This document shows positions 20,480 to 64,000 of a stretch of DNA of 64,000 nt, one piece after another. The DNA is from Castor canadensis (Eukaryota; Chordata; Mammalia; Rodentia; Castoridae). How positions within the stretch are numbered: position 1 is the stretch's first letter; each line of letters begins with the position of its first letter. The position numbers were made by a program, and so were the translations under genes. Below the pieces are notes generated by a model. The model was not told where the DNA came from, ran no database searches, and saw only the letters and a list, made by a program, of their open reading frames with translations. The DNA lies in contig NC_133405.1 of NCBI RefSeq assembly GCF_047511655.1, forward strand, positions 93,471,598 to 93,535,597, given 5' to 3'.

Positions 20480-21745
20480 TTTTCTTTAAATATGCACTGG
20501 TTGGGTTCATATGAGAGCTAGAGATCAGCAAAGCTTTTTGGGGAATGTGGAATTCCAGCTTCAGGCTAAAAGACAGGTATTTCTCCAGTGGCAGAGAGGC
20601 CTGGGAAAGCATGGCAGGTCAGGGGATAATAGTTTTGAGAAAAGATACAGAGGGGGCAAACCTGGATAAAGCATTCTGCATAGGAAGTATGGATTCTTTT
20701 TGAGTTATGTAAGAGGAGGGATCAAAGGGTATGTACCTAGGGGACAGGGGAGCAAGGAAGGGTTTTCTTGGGTTAGGAAAGAGACGGGCATGTTGCATAG
20801 ACTGTGGGGCCAAAGCTAATAGCGAGGGCTGGGAGGTACAGAAGTGTCAGGAATTTACTGAAGTAACCTCAGAAGGCGGGAAGGGTACAAGGCCAAAAAA
20901 TAAGAGAATGATCTGGACTTTGAATGGGATTTAGGGATAGCCATGGAAGCTCATAAATATAGATGTGCTTTAAGCAATGATCAACTCTAGTAGATCTCAG
21001 CAAAAAAGGAGGTATGAGTTATTCAAGGTTTGGCTCTTGCTGGGTGATTGTGATGAAAGGACAAGGGAACAAAGGCAGCAAGTTTATTAGTCTGTCTTTT
21101 TTACCACTGGGTCACTGGTATATGGGTCATAGTTGGTATATAGACAGTGGCTGAAGAGGTGGACCATGGGATTCAACCTGGTTAGGGATGGAGGAATACT
21201 GAGGAGAGACAGGACTAACAGACTAGTCAAAGGAATACACCGCTCACATACAAAAGCAAATACTGTTCATTCAAGAAATACACACGCATGCCAACACGGG
21301 GCATGCTGCCAGGGACCCTATAGAGGATGCTGAGTTGTAGAGACTTGAATGTGAGTGGAAGGCTTGCATCAAGAGATGATGCCAACAAGATCTGTGGAGT
21401 GAAAAGGAGACCATGATCACTGAAGTTGAGGGGGGCGGTCAGGGTACTGGAAGGCCAGGGTGTTGGCTGGATCTTTCATATGGACAGCAAAATCACTCAG
21501 GATGGCAGAAAGAGTTGGAGAAGAGATGGGGTACTTGGTCCCAGTACCAGATTCTTCTCTGAGTATAAGAATGAAAGTGTTCTCCCATTCACCTTGGCCA
21601 CCAGGGACCAAAGCCCCCAGGCACTTACAGGAACCTATCTTTTCCCCCATCTTTGGAGGTGCATCTCCAGGAATTCCTCACCTATTCCACATCCATAACA
21701 CCAGAGTTGGATCACAATCTTTAGAACAATGGGAGAAGTCCTTCT
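20480..21745. other. Intergenic gap between TRO and PFKFB1 3' ends
   Basis: About 1.27 kb of largely unique sequence separates the two convergent polyadenylation sites. I see no exon, repeat or RNA gene here; short open frames such as 21426-21816 have no recognisable product. Confidence 0.6.
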
Positions 21746-21765
21746 GTCCTCAAGTAAGCAAGGTC

Positions 21766-21771
21766 TTTATT
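21766..21771 (-). terminator. PFKFB1: PFKFB1 polyadenylation signal AATAAA
   Basis: tttatt on the plus strand is AATAAA on the minus strand, 231 bp past the stop codon. The 3' UTR is therefore short, about 250 bp (roughly 21745-22001). Confidence 0.8.
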
Positions 21772-22001
21772 GATCACAGAATAGGAGTTAAGAAAGCTTC
21801 ATTGAGAGCTAGGTAGCTCCTTAGTTGTGGCTAGGAATTGAGACCTGTTTTGGAGCTGCTGGAGTACATGGAGGAGTACATACTGCAGCTAGGCTCTCCC
21901 AGTGAGGAAAAGGCCAGAGTTCTCAGGGAAAAAGCAAGGATAGCAGTTCCTGCAGATGGAAGGCAGTGAAGACGGAGGCAGTTTGATCCCTTGAAAATGG
22001 C

Positions 22002-62860
<40,859 letters not shown>

Positions 62861-64000
62861 GCCAGCCTAAGACTGAGAATTAGAATAACACAGAATGCCA
62901 CAGTCCCTCACTCTTCACTACCAGGCTAAAAGGATCATTAAAAATAGTAGTGGAATATATCTAAAAGAGATGCAAGAGATAGACTATCTCCAAGGAGCAG
63001 CAGAAAAGGCCAGACAAAACAAGTCTGAAGAGACAAAGCAATCATCAGACCAGACTCAGCTTTGACACATGTTGGAATTATCGGAGAATTTAAACTAGCT
63101 ATAATTAATGTGTTAAAGGTTCTATTGGAAAAATGTAATCATGTAAGATGAAGTAGTTACTTTCATCAGGATGATGGAAAATGTAATAGAATCACATGAA
63201 AGTGCAAGAGAAAACAAAGAGGAAAAAAGTTAAAAAATGAAGAAACAATATAAAACACCCAAGAACTGTGGGACAGTATCAAGGAGTATAATGTATGTGT
63301 ATTTGGAATATAGATAGGAAGAAAGAATGGGGCAGATAAATATTTGAAGATGCAATGGCCAAAGTTTTGCAAAATTACTGACACCAAACCATAAATATAA
63401 GAAGCTCAGAGAATACTACCACAGTATATACCAAGAACCACACTGAGACATATAAGATTCAAATTGCAGAAAATCAGAACAAAAATAAAATCTTGAAGGC
63501 AGTCAGGAAGGAGAGGGTAGGTGGGGAACACCTTACCTAGAGAGAAATAGAGAAGAATTATGCTAGATTTCTTGTCAGAAACCATATAACCAAAAAGACT
63601 GTTAAACCTTTAAAGTGTTGAAAGGAAAAAAAACAATATAGAATTGCAAATTCAGCTAAAAAAATCCTTCAAAAAATGAAGGAGGGTGCTGGTGGCTCAC
63701 ACCTGTAATCCTAGCTACTGAGGAGGCAGAGATCGGGGGATCATGATTCAAAGCCACCCTGGGCAAAGAGTTCGCGAGACTCTATCTCAACAAAACCCAT
63801 CACAAAAAAGGGCTGGTGGAGTGGCTCAAGGTGTAGGCCCTGAGTTCAAACCCCAGTGCTGCAAAAAAAAAAAAATGGTAAAAGACTTTTTCAGACTAAT
63901 TAAAACTGAGAAAATTAAACCACCAGCATACCTGACAAGAAATGTTAAAGGAGATTCTTTAGGCAGAAGAGATATGATACGGATTAGAAAAATGGGTCTA
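62861..64000 (+). mobile_element. Ancient L1M-type sequence, runs off the window
   Basis: A-rich sequence with L1M-like landmarks (ttcttgtcagaaaccatata, agactttttcagactaatta). It is interrupted by a dimeric SINE at about 63683-63873. No open frame. Confidence 0.6.
63683..63873 (+). mobile_element. Dimeric SINE in sense (Alu-like + ID)
   Basis: An Alu-like unit (ggtggctcacacctgtaatc, gaggcagagatcggggga) ends in a short A-rich link. An ID unit follows (gggctggtggagtggctcaa, ccctgagttcaaaccccagt) and then an A13 tail. It is the clearest example of the composite SINE architecture here. Confidence 0.88.

Overview
The window is mammalian nuclear DNA with split genes, GT-AG introns, LINE-1, endogenous retroviruses and SINEs. 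Two single-copy genes face each other tail to tail: TRO (trophinin, MAGE-D3) on the + strand and PFKFB1 (the liver/muscle 6-phosphofructo-2-kinase/fructose-2,6-bisphosphatase) on the - strand. In human these genes are convergent neighbours at Xp11.21, so this is almost certainly the syntenic X-chromosome segment. The SINEs are ID-type (tRNA-derived) elements, often joined to 7SL-derived Alu/B1-like units. That points to a non-murid rodent; Castorimorpha, perhaps a beaver, is my best guess and is an inference.

Layout. 1-8.9 kb is a nest of mobile elements: an old antisense L1 split by a MaLR provirus, L1 3'-end insertions, SINEs and unclassified DNA. 9.0-10.75 kb is the TRO promoter region, with purine-rich and GC-box tandem repeats, two NRF1-type palindromes and a probable noncoding first exon. 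10.87-20.48 kb is TRO: eleven coding exons with consistent phases, 1,627 codons plus stop, a Lys-rich repetitive N-terminus, a MAGE homology domain, and a 3-kb last coding exon that encodes a very long Ser/Gly/Phe repeat. 20.5-21.75 kb is a short intergenic gap.

21.75-61.65 kb holds PFKFB1 exons 2-14 (numbering follows the family). All are in frame with canonical splice sites and total 438 complete codons plus stop. The first coding exon and promoters lie past the right edge. The introns carry a full-length but decayed L1 with a 12-bp target-site duplication (28.39-34.65 kb), a decayed class I provirus (48.83-54.44 kb), a solo LTR with a 4-bp duplication (55.02-55.53 kb), and many SINEs and L1 3' ends.

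The two genes are not known to work together. TRO is an adhesion/MAGE-family protein; PFKFB1 sets fructose-2,6-bisphosphate and so the balance of glycolysis and gluconeogenesis. I found no tRNA or rRNA gene, no CRISPR array, and no sign of an undescribed multi-gene system. The least ordinary observations are the two-period repeat in TRO, the GC-box minisatellite in its promoter, a group of L1 insertions with an apparently doubled 3' end, and SINEs built of two Alu-like units plus an ID unit.
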